A stretch of 48,507 nt of DNA, from assembly GCA_004010275.1 (NCBI GenBank), contig RBWT01000041.1, positions 1 through 48,507 on the forward strand. The letters run 5' to 3'. Below the pieces are notes generated by a model. That model ran no database searches. It worked only from the letters and a program-made list of their open reading frames with translations, and was not told the origin of the DNA. A program made the translations under genes and the position numbers. The stretch is from Streptomyces huasconensis (GTDB taxonomy: Bacteria; Actinomycetota; Actinomycetes; Streptomycetales; Streptomycetaceae). The first letter of the stretch is position 1; each line of letters begins with the position of its first letter. Positions 19,340 to 28,538 of the stretch are shown piece after piece.

Positions 19340-20150
19340 CGCTGGAGACCTGTTCATGGTTGATCGGGGCCCACAGGTGTGCGTCGTGTTTGGTGAGATT
19401 GACCGTGCTGGTCCCTCGGGTGCGGGTGACGTAGGTGGTGAAGTTGAACTGCCGGATTTTGTTACCGCTGCTGGAGCGGTAGACGAAGTGTCTGCGGGCG
19501 AAGGTGTGCTCGATGCCAGCGCGGACCTTGCGGTGTGAGCGATTGTGCTCCTCTTTCCAGGCCGGAAGGCCGGCCTGGCCGGGTGCACGGCGGTGCGGGA
19601 TGCCCAGTCCGGTGCCTCAGCCGCCGTCGGCGATCACGGTGGGGCGGCCGACGGCGGCCGTGGCACCGGACAGCTCCCACGCCTTGCAGTCGTTGCGGTT
19701 GCCGGGCAGCGGTCGGCGACGCGCGACGACGATCCGAGTGTCGGCGTCGATGACGACCTGGTGGTCAGTGGAGTACCGATAGTTCTTGGACTGCTCGGCG
19801 ATGCTGTGGTCGCGGGTGGGGACCAGGGTGCCGTCCACGATCAGGACGGTGTGCGTGCGGAACCGTTTGCGCTGCTGGGGTGCGAGCGCTGGTCCGAGGT
19901 GGTCGATGATGCGGTCGGCCGCGGACGTTGCACCCCGAACAGCGGTGCCAGTTGGCGCAGGGGTGAGGTTGGTGCGCCAGTAGGAGGCGACCAGCAGCAC
20001 TCGGTCCGCCAGCGGCGGCCCCATGGCCGGCCCCTGCGGACGGGGTCGGCGCCCTCTCGCCGAAGCGCGGTGAACAGCTTGCCCAGTTGCCTCGGGCTCA
20101 GCCCGGTGACGGGGGTATCCACGCGGGGCCCGAAGCCGTGATGACGCCAG
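19340..20150 (-). mobile_element. IS5-type transposase remnant
   Basis: The minus strand reads VTGLSPRQLGKLFTALRREG at 20110, then PLADRVLLVASYWRTNLT, SAADRIIDHLGPALAPQQRK and TVLIVDGTLVPTRDHSIAEQ. SKNYRYSTDHQVVIDADTR, NRNDCKAWELSG and TVIADGG follow. The segment WKEEHNRSHRKVRAGIEHTF holds the last acidic residue of the DDE triad. These are the HTH_Tnp_4/DDE_Tnp_4 blocks of streptomycete IS5-family transposases. Several frame changes and an unfamiliar tail after TFARR mean it is inactive. I could not find its terminal inverted repeats. Confidence 0.75.
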
Positions 20151-20193
20151 CCATTTCAAGATCATCACAAGCGGCCGGGTCGCCTCTCCCTGT

Positions 20194-21060
20194 TCAGTAC
20201 GTTTCAACGGATGGAGGAAGGTTCGCGGTCGTGTGCGCTTCCGCAACGTTGAACACACTGGCGCAAGCCGGGCACTCTGCCCGGCCAAAGACGTACCTGA
20301 TCCCCTCGGCGAGCCGCTGTTGCCCGTCCCGGCCGGCTGTGGCGTGCATCCATCGGCCCGGGTCGCGAAGCTCCTCGGCCAGGGCAGGCCGCAGCGACCG
20401 CCGCTCAACGTCGCCCTGATCCCACTCTCGAGTGGCCGCGTAGCAGCCGCAGTCGCCGATGGCGATGGTCACCTCCGCTTCGCAGCCAGGGCAGGAAACG
20501 GCATAGAAGTCGTCGGCGAAGTCCCCCAAGGAGGCGCTCCAGTGGTACTGCCCCGCAAGGGCAAGCAGGTCACCGAAGAGCCGGTGGTAGTCGCCCGGAC
20601 GCGTCCGAAGCCTCTGGTCCACGAGTTCCCGCAACCGGGCGACCTCGTTCGGACAGGCCGCCAGCAGAGCTTCACCGTCGGGGTGCCGCAACGTGCCACG
20701 CACGATGGCACTGGCCAGTTCGAGCGCCTGGGCACACGCGGGAGCCAGAGCTGCCAAGCGCGGGAGAGCTGCAAAGCTCGCCGCGGAGACCGTCTCACCG
20801 TGGAGACAGAGACGGTCCCACAGCTCGTCCCACGCCTCCGGCACTTCCTCTCGGTCCACCTGATCCAGGAGCAGTGGCACTCGCCCAACCGCCCCTTGAG
20901 CATCGACCACCTGCGTCCAGTCCGTCACCAGGGCATTCAACTGTTCCCACAGCCTCGCTGCCAACCTGCGATGTAAGCCGTCTATCAGCGAGCGGTCCTC
21001 GGCCTCCTCGGAGGCTGACGTCCCAAGCGCATCCCAGGTTTCTCCCAGATCCACGGACAT
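20194..21060 (-). CDS. Hypothetical protein with Cys-rich zinc-ribbon-like C-terminal half
   Basis: An intact 288-residue protein. The first ~150 residues are alpha-helical and Leu/Ala-rich, with DELWDRLCLHGETVSAASFA and ALPRLAALAPA, resembling HEAT-like proteins seen in streptomycetes beside SMI1/KNR4-type genes. The second part has pairs of cysteines: SCPGCEAEV, GDCGCYA and AECPACASV, which could bind one or two zinc ions. There is no signal peptide or membrane helix. I chose the ATG at 21060; nothing better lies upstream. Function unknown. Codon use is less GC-biased than in the first 15 kb. Confidence 0.75.
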   Translation of the reverse strand: MSVDLGETWDALGTSASEEAEDRSLIDGLHRRLAARLWEQLNALVTDWTQVVDAQGAVGRVPLLLDQVDREEVPEAWDELWDRLCLHGETVSAASFAALPRLAALAPACAQALELASAIVRGTLRHPDGEALLAACPNEVARLRELVDQRLRTRPGDYHRLFGDLLALAGQYHWSASLGDFADDFYAVSCPGCEAEVTIAIGDCGCYAATREWDQGDVERRSLRPALAEELRDPGRWMHATAGRDGQQRLAEGIRYVFGRAECPACASVFNVAEAHTTANLPPSVETY

Positions 21061-21173
21061 CCGGCGCGGCAGCGCGTCGAGGGCAGAACGAAGACTTGGG
21101 CATGCGCTGGTGCACTATCTGACGAAGGCTCCGCACGATTTCGGTGATCCGCGCTCGCGGGACGTCGCACCAG

Positions 21174-21400
21174 TTAGCGTCCCTGCCGAGCAGTAGTGGC
21201 ATGGAGTTCCTTGACTCCGCGGGTGTGGGGGTGGCGTTGTGCCAGCTCGTCGACGATGCTGCGGATCGCGGGGCGGTCACGGACTTCGGCGGGGCTGGCT
21301 CGGTAGGCCTCCAGGAGGGAGCGCGTGGTCTGCTCTGGCCGTCCGCAGGCCCACCAGGCGCGTGCCATGTTGTGGCTATGGTTTGGAGCTCGGTGCCCAT
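21174..21400 (-). pseudogene. C-terminal remnant of an XRE-type regulator
   Basis: MARAWWACGRPEQTTRSLLE, AYRASPAEVRDRPAIRSIVD and ELAQRHPHTRGVKEL form the C-terminal helical tail that streptomycete XRE-family regulators carry after their TPR-like region. The DNA-binding domain is absent upstream. The stop is at 21174. Confidence 0.55.
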
Positions 21401-21480
21401 GCGGGCCTTTGGTCAGCCGTGGGGAATTGGGCGGGGCGAAGGTTCTTCCCGCCTTCCAGGGCGACTCCCGCATCTCGGCC

Positions 21481-21504
21481 CTGGTGTCCTAGCTCAGACA
21501 CCAG
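21481..21504. terminator. Hairpin next to the left 36-bp repeat
   Basis: CTGGTGTC (21481-21488) and GACACCAG (21497-21504) make a perfect 8-bp stem with an 8-base loop, 11 bp before the left copy of the 36-bp direct repeat. It may be a terminator or part of an ancient recombination site. Confidence 0.4.
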
Positions 21505-21515
21505 CCGCAAAGTAG

Positions 21516-21551
21516 CGATCTGCCCCTGGGGGTCAGCTGTCGACGGGCGCC
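21516..21551 (+). repeat. 36-bp direct repeat, left copy
   Basis: It starts CGATCTGCCCCTGGGG and ends GTCGACGGGCGCC. It is identical over all 36 bases to 25830-25865, and the flanks differ on both sides. It forms the start of a fragment that reads like a tyrosine integrase. Confidence 0.9.
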
Positions 21552-21690
21552 CCTACCTCGGGAAGATGCTGCGAGGCTCGCCGAGCGGCACCCGGCTGGC
21601 CCGCGCACAGGCGCTGACCACGTACTTCCTGTTCTTGGAGCTGCGGCACAAGGTCGAGATCCATCGGATGACCGGGCGGGTCGTCGAGTG
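21541..21690 (+). pseudogene. Tyrosine-integrase fragment
   Basis: The plus strand reads VDGRPYLGKMLRGSP, then ARAQALTTYFLFLELRHKVE and IHRMTGRVVECP. It resembles the N-terminal SAM-like region of streptomycete site-specific integrases, where ELRHK.EIH..TGRVVECP is a recurrent block. Nothing of the catalytic R-H-R-Y domain follows. The fragment begins inside the 36-bp repeat. Confidence 0.5.
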
Positions 21691-21846
21691 CCCACGGGAT
21701 CGGCGTATTCCGGGGCATGGACGCAGGGCCGGGAGTTGGGTGTCGAGAGACTCGCGATTGTCTGGTCCGGGTGTGTGCTGCATCGATAAGGTCGTAGTTC
21801 TGACTGCAGAAGATGGGTGGTTGGGCCTACGGGGAGGGTGTCATCG

Positions 21847-22392
21847 ATGCAGCAGCGTCAGGTGGCCTTGCGTGATGTGGTCGAGGACGGCGTGCAGTTC
21901 GCCGTCGAAAGCGGTCATGTTCCCGCGGAGGAGCAGCAGATATTGAGCGCACTGCTGACGACAGCGGACGATGCGCGTATTGTGCGGCGGCTGCGGCGGC
22001 GGCGCAGGAACGGTGACCCTCTCGGATTCAACCTGGGCGAGGCCGTAGGCGTACTCGGTCCGGCGCTGATGATGGCGCTCGAGGAGAGCTATCGCACGGT
22101 GGTAGCGGGCGTTACTGGAGTGCTGCTGGGGACTTGGCTGCAGCGGCTGTTTCGTCGTGAGCCCGTTGTCACGAGTCTGCACGAACTGCCCCGTGAGTGG
22201 CTGCGTGCCGTACACGACCTGCTGCTGGACAAGCTGGTGGAGGCGGGGATCTCCGACGACACCGCTCGCGTGGTCGCCGAACGCGTCGTCGGGTGTCTGG
22301 CGCTCGGAAGGGAAGCCGTAGCGGAGGGCGAGGCAGACACAGCCCGCGGCGACGGCGACGACAGCTCCGACGAGCAGACCAGCAGGACATAG
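21847..22392 (+). CDS. Helical protein of unknown function, first gene of the M48 unit
   Basis: 181 residues, intact, from the ATG at 21847 with GGGGAGG about nine bases upstream. It starts QQRQVALRDVVEDGVQFAVE, has an Arg-rich stretch (VRRLRRRRR), then a Gly/Ala-rich moderately hydrophobic segment LGPALMMALEESYR with VVAGVTGVLLGTWLQRLF that could touch or cross the membrane, and an acidic Asp/Glu-rich tail. I do not recognise the family. The stop is only two bases before the M48 protease start, so the two are co-translated. A role as adaptor or regulator of the protease is inference. Confidence 0.75.
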   Translation: MQQRQVALRDVVEDGVQFAVESGHVPAEEQQILSALLTTADDARIVRRLRRRRRNGDPLGFNLGEAVGVLGPALMMALEESYRTVVAGVTGVLLGTWLQRLFRREPVVTSLHELPREWLRAVHDLLLDKLVEAGISDDTARVVAERVVGCLALGREAVAEGEADTARGDGDDSSDEQTSRT

Positions 22393-22394
22393 CG

Positions 22395-25204
22395 GTGCGT
22401 CGGGGGTTGGACACCGGCACCACCTTCCGCTTCCTTCTGCTGCTGGCACTCATCTCGATCTCTACGCTCGGGTCGTTGTTCGAGATGGCGGAACAGAGCC
22501 GTGCCCCGGAAGTCGTCAAAGAGCGCCAGTGCCGCATCGCCACCCAGGACAGCGGCGGTTTCGAGCGCTGCCTGGAGGGTCAGGATCTCGTTCTCGGTCT
22601 GGTCAGGGAGCAGGCACTGCTTTCCCTGTCCGGTGTCATCGTCGTCGCCCTCCTCATTTACGTGCTGCTGCCTACCTGGAAGTGCCGCAGATCTCGGCTG
22701 GTCGACCTGGGTGCATCGTGGGGTGGCGGCCAGGCCACGAGCGCCGAGTTGCTGCCGGGCGAGCTCGATGAGCTGTGCACCCTCACCGGCGTGCCCCGCA
22801 AACGCGTGCGCTTCATGATCAACCCGTATGACCTGAGTTGCAGTGCGGTGGTATTCGGGCGCTTCGGTCGGCACACCATTGCGCTGAATGCCGGGCTATT
22901 GCGCAATTATGCGGTGGCATTGAACAGGCGCGACGGCGCTGCGTCGGTTGCGCGCGGGGGTCCGGATCTCAAGGCGTGCCGGGGCGTGGTGCTGCACGAG
23001 CTGAACCACGCTGCCAACCACGACGTGGGTCTGACCTATGCCACCATCGCGCTCTGGCGGGCATTTCTGCTCGTGGTCATGGGGCCGGTGCTCGTGTGGT
23101 ACGTGGCTCCGGTATTCCCCGACACATCGCGCGGCTTCGACGAGCCGTTGCAGAATCTGGTGCGCGTCGTCGGTGTGGTCGCGGCTGTCTATCTGGCACG
23201 CGCGGACATTCTGCGGCGCCGTGAATATCACGCCGATGTTCTGGAGCCGGACTGGCGAGGTGACGTGCGAAGCCTGCTGGCCGCGTCCGGTGGCAAAGCG
23301 GAGTCGCGCTCGTGGCGCATGCGGCTGCGGGACGAGTCGCGTCGGCTGTGGCACCCGAGCGACGCGGCGCGCCTGCGAATGCTTGCGGAAGACGGCCGCC
23401 TGTACCGTACGAACCTGGTGCCCATCGGCCTCGTCGGCATCTTGACCGGCCTGGCCGCCAGCAGACAGAGCAGTCTGGAGGAGTTCGGGCTGGACACCGT
23501 CCTGCTGTGGCTGAGCGTGGCCTTGGCGCTGTTGGCAGTGGCGGCGCCGATCTGGCGGGCCGTGATGTATGCGGCGGACAAAGAAGCAGCCCCGCCCCGT
23601 GGCTGGCGCGAGGGAGCCGCATTAGGCATCGGCCTGGTGTGCGGCACCGTGCTCTCCCTCCCTGCCGACGCCGGGGTCTGGCTACCGGACAACTACTGGT
23701 TTCTCGGTGTGCTCTTCGCGGGCGCGGTGGTGGCCGGCGTATGGCTTGCCCAGGTGGCCCACCTGGCAACCGACCTGGTGCCCGTCCGCGCGCGGATCGC
23801 CGCATTCTGGTCCTGCACGGCAGCGAGCATCGTGACCATCGGTGCGCCGCTGATCGTGTTCTACTTCTGGGGCCCGCTACTTCTGGTGGGCCCGCAGCAA
23901 GCCGGACAGGGGCTTGGCGCCAGCGGAGTCTTCGCGGACGGTACGTGGCTGCCACTGCCGCGCGCCGCAGCGCTGCTGCACCAGAGTTCGCTGCTGCTCT
24001 CTCTGGACGCGGCTGCGGTGGCAGGTTCCGTGCTGTTGTGGCTGGTGCCGGCGATTCTCCTGGTCCTGGTACTGCTGCGGACCGGGGAGCGGGGCCGCCG
24101 TCGGTTCTGCTGCGGATCACGGTTCCGGGCATCGCCGGCGGTGCCGTCGCGCTGGCGTCCGTGGTAGTGATCAACAACCGGTGGCACGAGGAGCTGGTGC
24201 GACCTGACGCGGGACCCGCGACCGTCTGGCTCTACCAGGCCTGGTGGATCGGTGCATTGATCGTTGCTGCGGCATTCGCCGCTCTGCTCGCCGCCTTCGT
24301 GCTGCCCCGAACCGCCGTCCCGTACGCGGTACTCTCCGGGGGCCTGGCTGTACTCCTCGGCCTCGTCGGCTGTGGCCTTCTGTGGATGTTCGATGGCTGC
24401 GTCGGACCGGCGAACGCCAACTTCTCGGCCTGCCCGGACGATGAAGTGCGTCGTGCGGCGCCGGATATCGTGACGTTCCTGCGCCCCGCACTCGCCGTTC
24501 CCGTGCTGGGAGCGCTGGCCGTAGTAGTGGCGGCAGTGGGGGGCCTGGCGGTACGCGATGCCGTATCCAGCTACCAGCGCAGGCTGGCGCGAGAAGTCGG
24601 AGCTGCCCCGCGCCGCACCAGCGATGCCCCGGACCGACCTGGTCGCCGGCGTTGGACGGCCTCCGTGGCCCTGGTCACTCTCACCGCCGTGCTGATATCC
24701 CTCACTGTCCTGGGCACGGACGACTCCGGCTCCGAGCGTGACTCGGCCGGCAGCCCGTCCACACAGCAGACTTCTGCCGCACAGGTCGCCGGCTGGTACT
24801 ACGCGGGCGGCCTCGATATCTACGCCAGGATGGTCATCGATTCCGCGTATCTGGTCCTGCTCGTAGGCCACTGGGCCAAACTTCCCAAACTGACCGAGAA
24901 GACGACAGCAGGGCAGACTGTCGCGATCTACCGCACGCACTTCCGCGTCTTGAAAGACGCCGCCCGGGTCTGCCGCAGACTGGCCGCCACTGTGGAGCGC
25001 GCCGAGCGCTTCATTCCCATACCTGACCGCAGGGCGCAGGTGAAGTGGACAGCCACCTCTTCCGATGTCCGCGGCATGAGCCAAAGGTGCAGCAAAGGCC
25101 TTGAGGATGGCGACGTATCGCTCTACGACATCTCAGATGAGTCCAGCAAATTGGACTTCGATTCCCTGGATGACCTCTTCAGACGGATCGGTGTCGCGGA
25201 ATGA
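22395..25204 (+). CDS. Multi-pass membrane protease, M48 type, with long C-terminal extension (one frameshift)
   Basis: About 936 residues from the GTG at 22395 (AGGAC upstream). One helix is near residues 12-30 and another near 75-95. The zinc site is HELNH (201-205), with REYHAD (Glu277) as the likely third ligand, in the HExxH/E pattern of the Ste24/HtpX (M48) family. Several further helices follow (LVPIGLVGILTGLA, TVLLWLSVALALLAV, IGLVCGTVLSL and others). An indel near 24095 moves the frame; the repaired reading continues SVLLRITVPGIAGGAVALA, more helices and a hydrophilic end (LDSLDDLFRRIGVAE). M48 enzymes cut membrane or exported proteins. The large variable extension is unusual. It overlaps the lipoprotein gene by ATGA. 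Confidence 0.8.
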
Positions 25205-25629
25205 AGAATTTCAGGCTTCGCCTTGTGTGCGCTACAGCTGCGCTCACGGTCGGACTGGGTGCGTGCTCTCCCACCCCCAAGCAGCCTTCATTGCCGAAGG
25301 TGAAGACGCCTACGGCGACCGCCACCATATCGGCGCTGCCGACGCCATCCGACTACATGGAGTTTCTGTGCACCAGGTACCTCATGGAGTGGCAGCCATG
25401 GATGTACGGGGAGAAGGTGACGTACGCCATGAATCTCACCCTCAAAGACCTTGCCCGCCCCGGTTCGAAGTACCGCAAGCAGGCGCGTGAGTTGAAGGAC
25501 GCTCTCGAGTTAGCGGAGATCAAGATCGAGGACCCGGTCCTGCGCCGGAACGTGGAGGGCATCGCCAGGCTGCGACTCGGGAGAGCCAGAGGCGACTTGA
25601 ATGACGCTTGCATGACGGAGACGCAGTAG
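25201..25629 (+). CDS. Small lipoprotein, last gene of the M48 unit
   Basis: 142 residues. A type II signal peptide (MKNFRLRLVCATAALTVGLG) ends in the lipobox GLGAC, followed by a Pro/Thr-rich tether (SPTPKQPSLPKVKTPTATAT). The mature part has two to three cysteines (FLCTRYLMEWQPWMYG; NDACMTETQ) and a charged helix, KQARELKDALELAEIKIED. It would be anchored on the outer face of the membrane beside the protease. The four-base overlap with the protease stop indicates coupling. Function unknown; substrate or cofactor of the protease is a guess. Confidence 0.85.
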   Translation: MKNFRLRLVCATAALTVGLGACSPTPKQPSLPKVKTPTATATISALPTPSDYMEFLCTRYLMEWQPWMYGEKVTYAMNLTLKDLARPGSKYRKQARELKDALELAEIKIEDPVLRRNVEGIARLRLGRARGDLNDACMTETQ

Positions 25630-25829
25630 CGGCGGGATGTAACGACCTGTATGCGGAGCTTTGGCCTGGATCAGGCCAGGGGCAACTGTCCGGGCCGGAG
25701 GGCGACGTCGCAGGGCTCGGGCAAGGGCGTGGTAGGGGCTGCGGGCCGGGTCTGCGACATCCCGTGCGTTCCTCTGATCCCTGCTGAGTCCTTGTCCCCG
25801 TGGCCAGGGTGTTCTGTCTCCTTGGCCCT

Positions 25830-25865
25830 CGATCTGCCCCTGGGGGTCAGCTGTCGACGGGCGCC
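25830..25865 (+). repeat. 36-bp direct repeat, right copy
   Basis: Identical to 21516-21551, same orientation, 4314 bp apart. The two copies bracket the three-gene M48/lipoprotein unit. On the minus strand it follows a short HTH-like end (WRQIAAAVKVSVGVVHKTLN), as in the C-terminus of serine recombinases. Confidence 0.9.
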
Positions 25866-25869
25866 GCTG

Positions 25870-26240
25870 CCGGGTTGAGGGTCTTGTGTACGACGCCTAC
25901 GGACACTTTGACGGCGGCGGCGATCTGGCGCCAGCACATCGGCAGATGGCCAGACCCGCAGCTCAGGGCACTCGGCATCCGCCGGGCGGGACGGCACAGC
26001 CTCCGCCCGAGGCACCGGAAGCGCCACGTCTCCCTCGGAGTACTGGCACTTCCGGCCCGTCTGCGCGATCGAGTCGAGGACCGACTGCCAGTCCTCCACC
26101 GAGGCATCCGGGACACGCACGTCCGGCAGCGCCCCATCAGGTCCAGGTCGAAGAAGCACTTCACGTCATCCCACAGCAGATCGGCCACGGCGCCATGCTG
26201 CCCCCGGCATGCCGACCCATCGCACCCCGGTTTCCCTTGA
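25870..26240 (-). pseudogene. Debris: hypothetical-protein N-terminus and recombinase-like HTH
   Basis: The minus strand reads DLLWDDVKCFFDLDLMG, shifts to ALPDVRVPDASVEDWQSVLD then QTGRKCQYSEGDVALPVPRA and DAECPELRVW, an incomplete start of a streptomycete hypothetical protein. It passes in another frame into WRQIAAAVKVSVGVVHKTLN, a helix-turn-helix end like those of resolvases. Neither piece is complete. The remainder of 25630-26419 shows no gene. Confidence 0.45.
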
Positions 26241-26419
26241 ACAAAGCCATAGGGGCACCCCCCGACGATGCTGTTCATTTTGGCTCATTCTCTGCCTTAT
26301 CTGCGCACGGCTCATGCGGAACCGTCAGGAGTTGACTACTGCAGGGCGAAGTGCCACGGCTCTGGGTAACGGAGCCGTACGTCGCTGCACCGGCCCCAAC
26401 GCTGAACGGAGGCGACCGG

Positions 26420-27388
26420 ATGACAGACAGCTCTGACACGGAACGCTTTGTACTCGCCTTTGATGCCTCCTGCGGAACCTGTCGGGACATTTCATCGGCA
26501 GTGTCTTCCGCATGTGAGGGCAAACTGGAGGTCCTCCCACTTGCTCATCCCCGCGTCGAGCGGTGGAGGAGTGTTGCATTGGGCGACGAGCCTCCCTGGG
26601 AGCCCACCCTGCTGACCGTGCGCAGCGACGATCATGTGCGCGCGTGGGTCGGCCGCAAGATGACCGTTCCTCTGCTCCGCAGGCTAGGCCCAAACTCGGC
26701 CCTGCGAGTCTTGCGGAACCTGGGCCAGTTACGCCACCAAGCCGCAGGCCATCCCCTGAGTCCGGTAGGGCAGCCCGTCGTGGGGCGTGCGGCCTTCCTG
26801 CGGACCGCCGGAGGACTGCTGGTGGCCGGCGGCGTAGTTCTGTTCGGCCGCACACCGGCCTTCGCAGAACAGGCCCGAAACTGGGCTAGCGACAACGCCC
26901 GGAGGCTGCCCAAGAAGTACGCCGAGTACATCAAGTACCCGACGGCATACCGGCGTGCTGTGTTCGAACGACTGACGCCGTCGGAGAAAGCTGCGTTGTG
27001 GACCGAACATGTGAAGTCCTGGCGCACCGCACATCCCCACCTGACCGCCCGGCAGAGCAAGGCATTCGAGGAGATCGCCGCCTGCGCTGCTAAGCCCTCC
27101 ACACACGATCCCGCACTCCGGTCTCAGCGTGAGCTCAACTACATCAAGGAGATCGCGACCGAGGCATTCGGGCGCCAGGAAGCGACAGCTCTTGTCGCTA
27201 CCCTCGGCCCAGCGATCCCCTCACTCCAGGCCGCGGGCGACCCGAGCCCTCTGTCAGGGTGCACCTGCAACAAAGTAGACGACTGGTGCACATGGGGCTA
27301 CCACTGCCGCAGTGGCCCCTGCAACTGGTCTCCGAGCGGGTGCGGGTCATTCAACGGCCAACCCTGTGACGGCCTCTGCTACGACTGA
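26420..27388 (+). CDS. Fulvocin C-related bacteriocin protein: Trx-like domain, internal signal, Cys-rich tail
   Basis: 322 residues, intact. The ATG at 26420 follows GGAGG by seven bases. Residues 1-130 look like a small thioredoxin-like domain with a CGTC pair (Cys18, Cys21). Residues about 120-149 form an internal hydrophobic segment (RAAFLRTAGGLLVAGGVVLF) ending in AFA, a good signal-peptidase site, then EQ. A helical region follows (about 150-275). The last 42 residues hold eight cysteines: GCTCNK, DWCTWGYHC, GPCNWSPSGCG and QPCDGLCYD. This spacing matches, as I recall it, the myxobacterial bacteriocin fulvocin C (45 residues, four disulfides). The tail would be released outside the cell; the N-terminal domain may help fold it or be a regulator (inference). 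Confidence 0.85.
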   Translation: MTDSSDTERFVLAFDASCGTCRDISSAVSSACEGKLEVLPLAHPRVERWRSVALGDEPPWEPTLLTVRSDDHVRAWVGRKMTVPLLRRLGPNSALRVLRNLGQLRHQAAGHPLSPVGQPVVGRAAFLRTAGGLLVAGGVVLFGRTPAFAEQARNWASDNARRLPKKYAEYIKYPTAYRRAVFERLTPSEKAALWTEHVKSWRTAHPHLTARQSKAFEEIAACAAKPSTHDPALRSQRELNYIKEIATEAFGRQEATALVATLGPAIPSLQAAGDPSPLSGCTCNKVDDWCTWGYHCRSGPCNWSPSGCGSFNGQPCDGLCYD

Positions 27389-27838
27389 AAGAACCGAACA
27401 CGTCCTGGCCCCGCTGAGTCATGCGCAGCCGCCGATGTCATGCTGATGGCGCCTTCCTGGCAGGAGCCAGGAACAGCAGGCAGGCCGCAGGCAGGACGTT
27501 GAAGGGGCTTACCCAAGCTCCTATCACGTCATGTTCCGCCCGGCAGAAGCCACTGCGCGGTCCGAAACGTGAGATACCGGCTGAAGACTTCGTGACTGTC
27601 GGGGAGTGAAGCGCCACGCCAACAGGGCCGAGTGAAGCTTCGACTCCATCAGCCAGCCACGGGTGGGACGTCGACCCGCCGCAGTGGGCGGACGCTGCCC
27701 CATGCGGCCCCTGCCACCCGGGCAACGACTCGCACTGACCAGCGACACAGCCCTGCCCCGGCCATCGCAGGCTGGGGCACGGTACTTGCCCGGGTGAGCT
27801 TCACCGGAACCGTCCCCGCCCCAGTCCGCACCCACCAA
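27389..27838. other. Gap with no convincing gene
   Basis: About 450 bp between the fulvocin-like gene and the methyltransferase. Open frames exist on both strands but have no protein-like composition. One small hairpin at 27454-27473 (TTCCTGG/CCAGGAA, loop CAGGAG) may terminate the upstream gene. Confidence 0.4.
27454..27473 (+). terminator. Small hairpin downstream of the fulvocin-like gene
   Basis: TTCCTGG (27454-27460) pairs perfectly with CCAGGAA (27467-27473) over a 6-base loop, 66 bp after the stop codon. Only seven base pairs, so a weak call. Confidence 0.35.
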
Positions 27839-27848
27839 CATGGTGCGG

Positions 27849-28538
27849 ATGACAACCACGGCAGACCTCTGGCACCACTACGGCCGCACCCGCGCCAAGC
27901 GCGACCGCGCCGTCCCCAATGCCTTCCACTGGATCTGGAGCCAGGACGGCGGCCCCGGCTGCGAAGTGCTGGGCGATCTCACAGGACGCGTGGTCGGCGA
28001 CCTCGGCGCCGGAGCCGCCCGGCACGCCGCGCATGTGGCCGTCCACCACGAGCCCGCCGAGATCGTCGCCATCGACGCCTCCCCGGCGCAGTACGAAATG
28101 GCCACAGACCTGTTCGCCCACCTCGCCCCGCGCCTGCGTATCACCTCGTCCGACGTCGTACCCCATCTCCAGGCGACGATGAGCGTCTACGACGTGCTCT
28201 ACAGCGTGTTCGGGGCCTGCGACTTCACTGATCCGCGCGCCCTGCTGCCGGCCGCCGCCGTCGCATTGAAACCGGGCGGACGCCTGGTCTTCTCCACCCT
28301 GGCCCACTACCTGAACGGCTCCCCGGCCCAACCGGACCTGGTGGCAGCCGCCATCCCCGCAAAAACCCCCGAGGGCGGAACGGCCTCGCTTCGCCGCTGG
28401 GTCCTCCAGGAGCAGGTATGGGTGAAGGCCCTCGACGAGGCCGGATTCACCAACATCACCGCCGAAGTGCTTCCGGCGAAGCCCGACGAGCCGCGCGCGG
28501 CGGGCACGCTGCTTGTGATCGCTGACCGGCAGGGGTGA
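27849..28538 (+). CDS. Class I SAM-dependent methyltransferase
   Basis: 229 residues, intact, cytosolic. SAM-binding motif I is VVGDLGAGAARHAAHVAVHH, the acidic motif II end is IVAIDASPAQYEMA, and a post-motif ALKPGGRLVFSTLAHYLNG follows, as in small-molecule methyltransferases. I start at the ATG of 27849 (MTTTADLWHHYG), which matches the usual start of relatives; an ATG nine bases upstream is equally open. Neither has a good ribosome site. Substrate unknown. It stands alone, not obviously in an operon with the fulvocin-like gene, although modification of a secreted peptide cannot be ruled out. Confidence 0.85.
   Translation: MTTTADLWHHYGRTRAKRDRAVPNAFHWIWSQDGGPGCEVLGDLTGRVVGDLGAGAARHAAHVAVHHEPAEIVAIDASPAQYEMATDLFAHLAPRLRITSSDVVPHLQATMSVYDVLYSVFGACDFTDPRALLPAAAVALKPGGRLVFSTLAHYLNGSPAQPDLVAAAIPAKTPEGGTASLRRWVLQEQVWVKALDEAGFTNITAEVLPAKPDEPRAAGTLLVIADRQG

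Noticed and set aside
21516..25865. 36-bp repeats as attL/attR of an integrative plasmid or phage
   Set aside because: No tRNA 3' end, no intact integrase, excisionase, replication or phage gene lies between them; kept only as flanking repeats of a small cassette.
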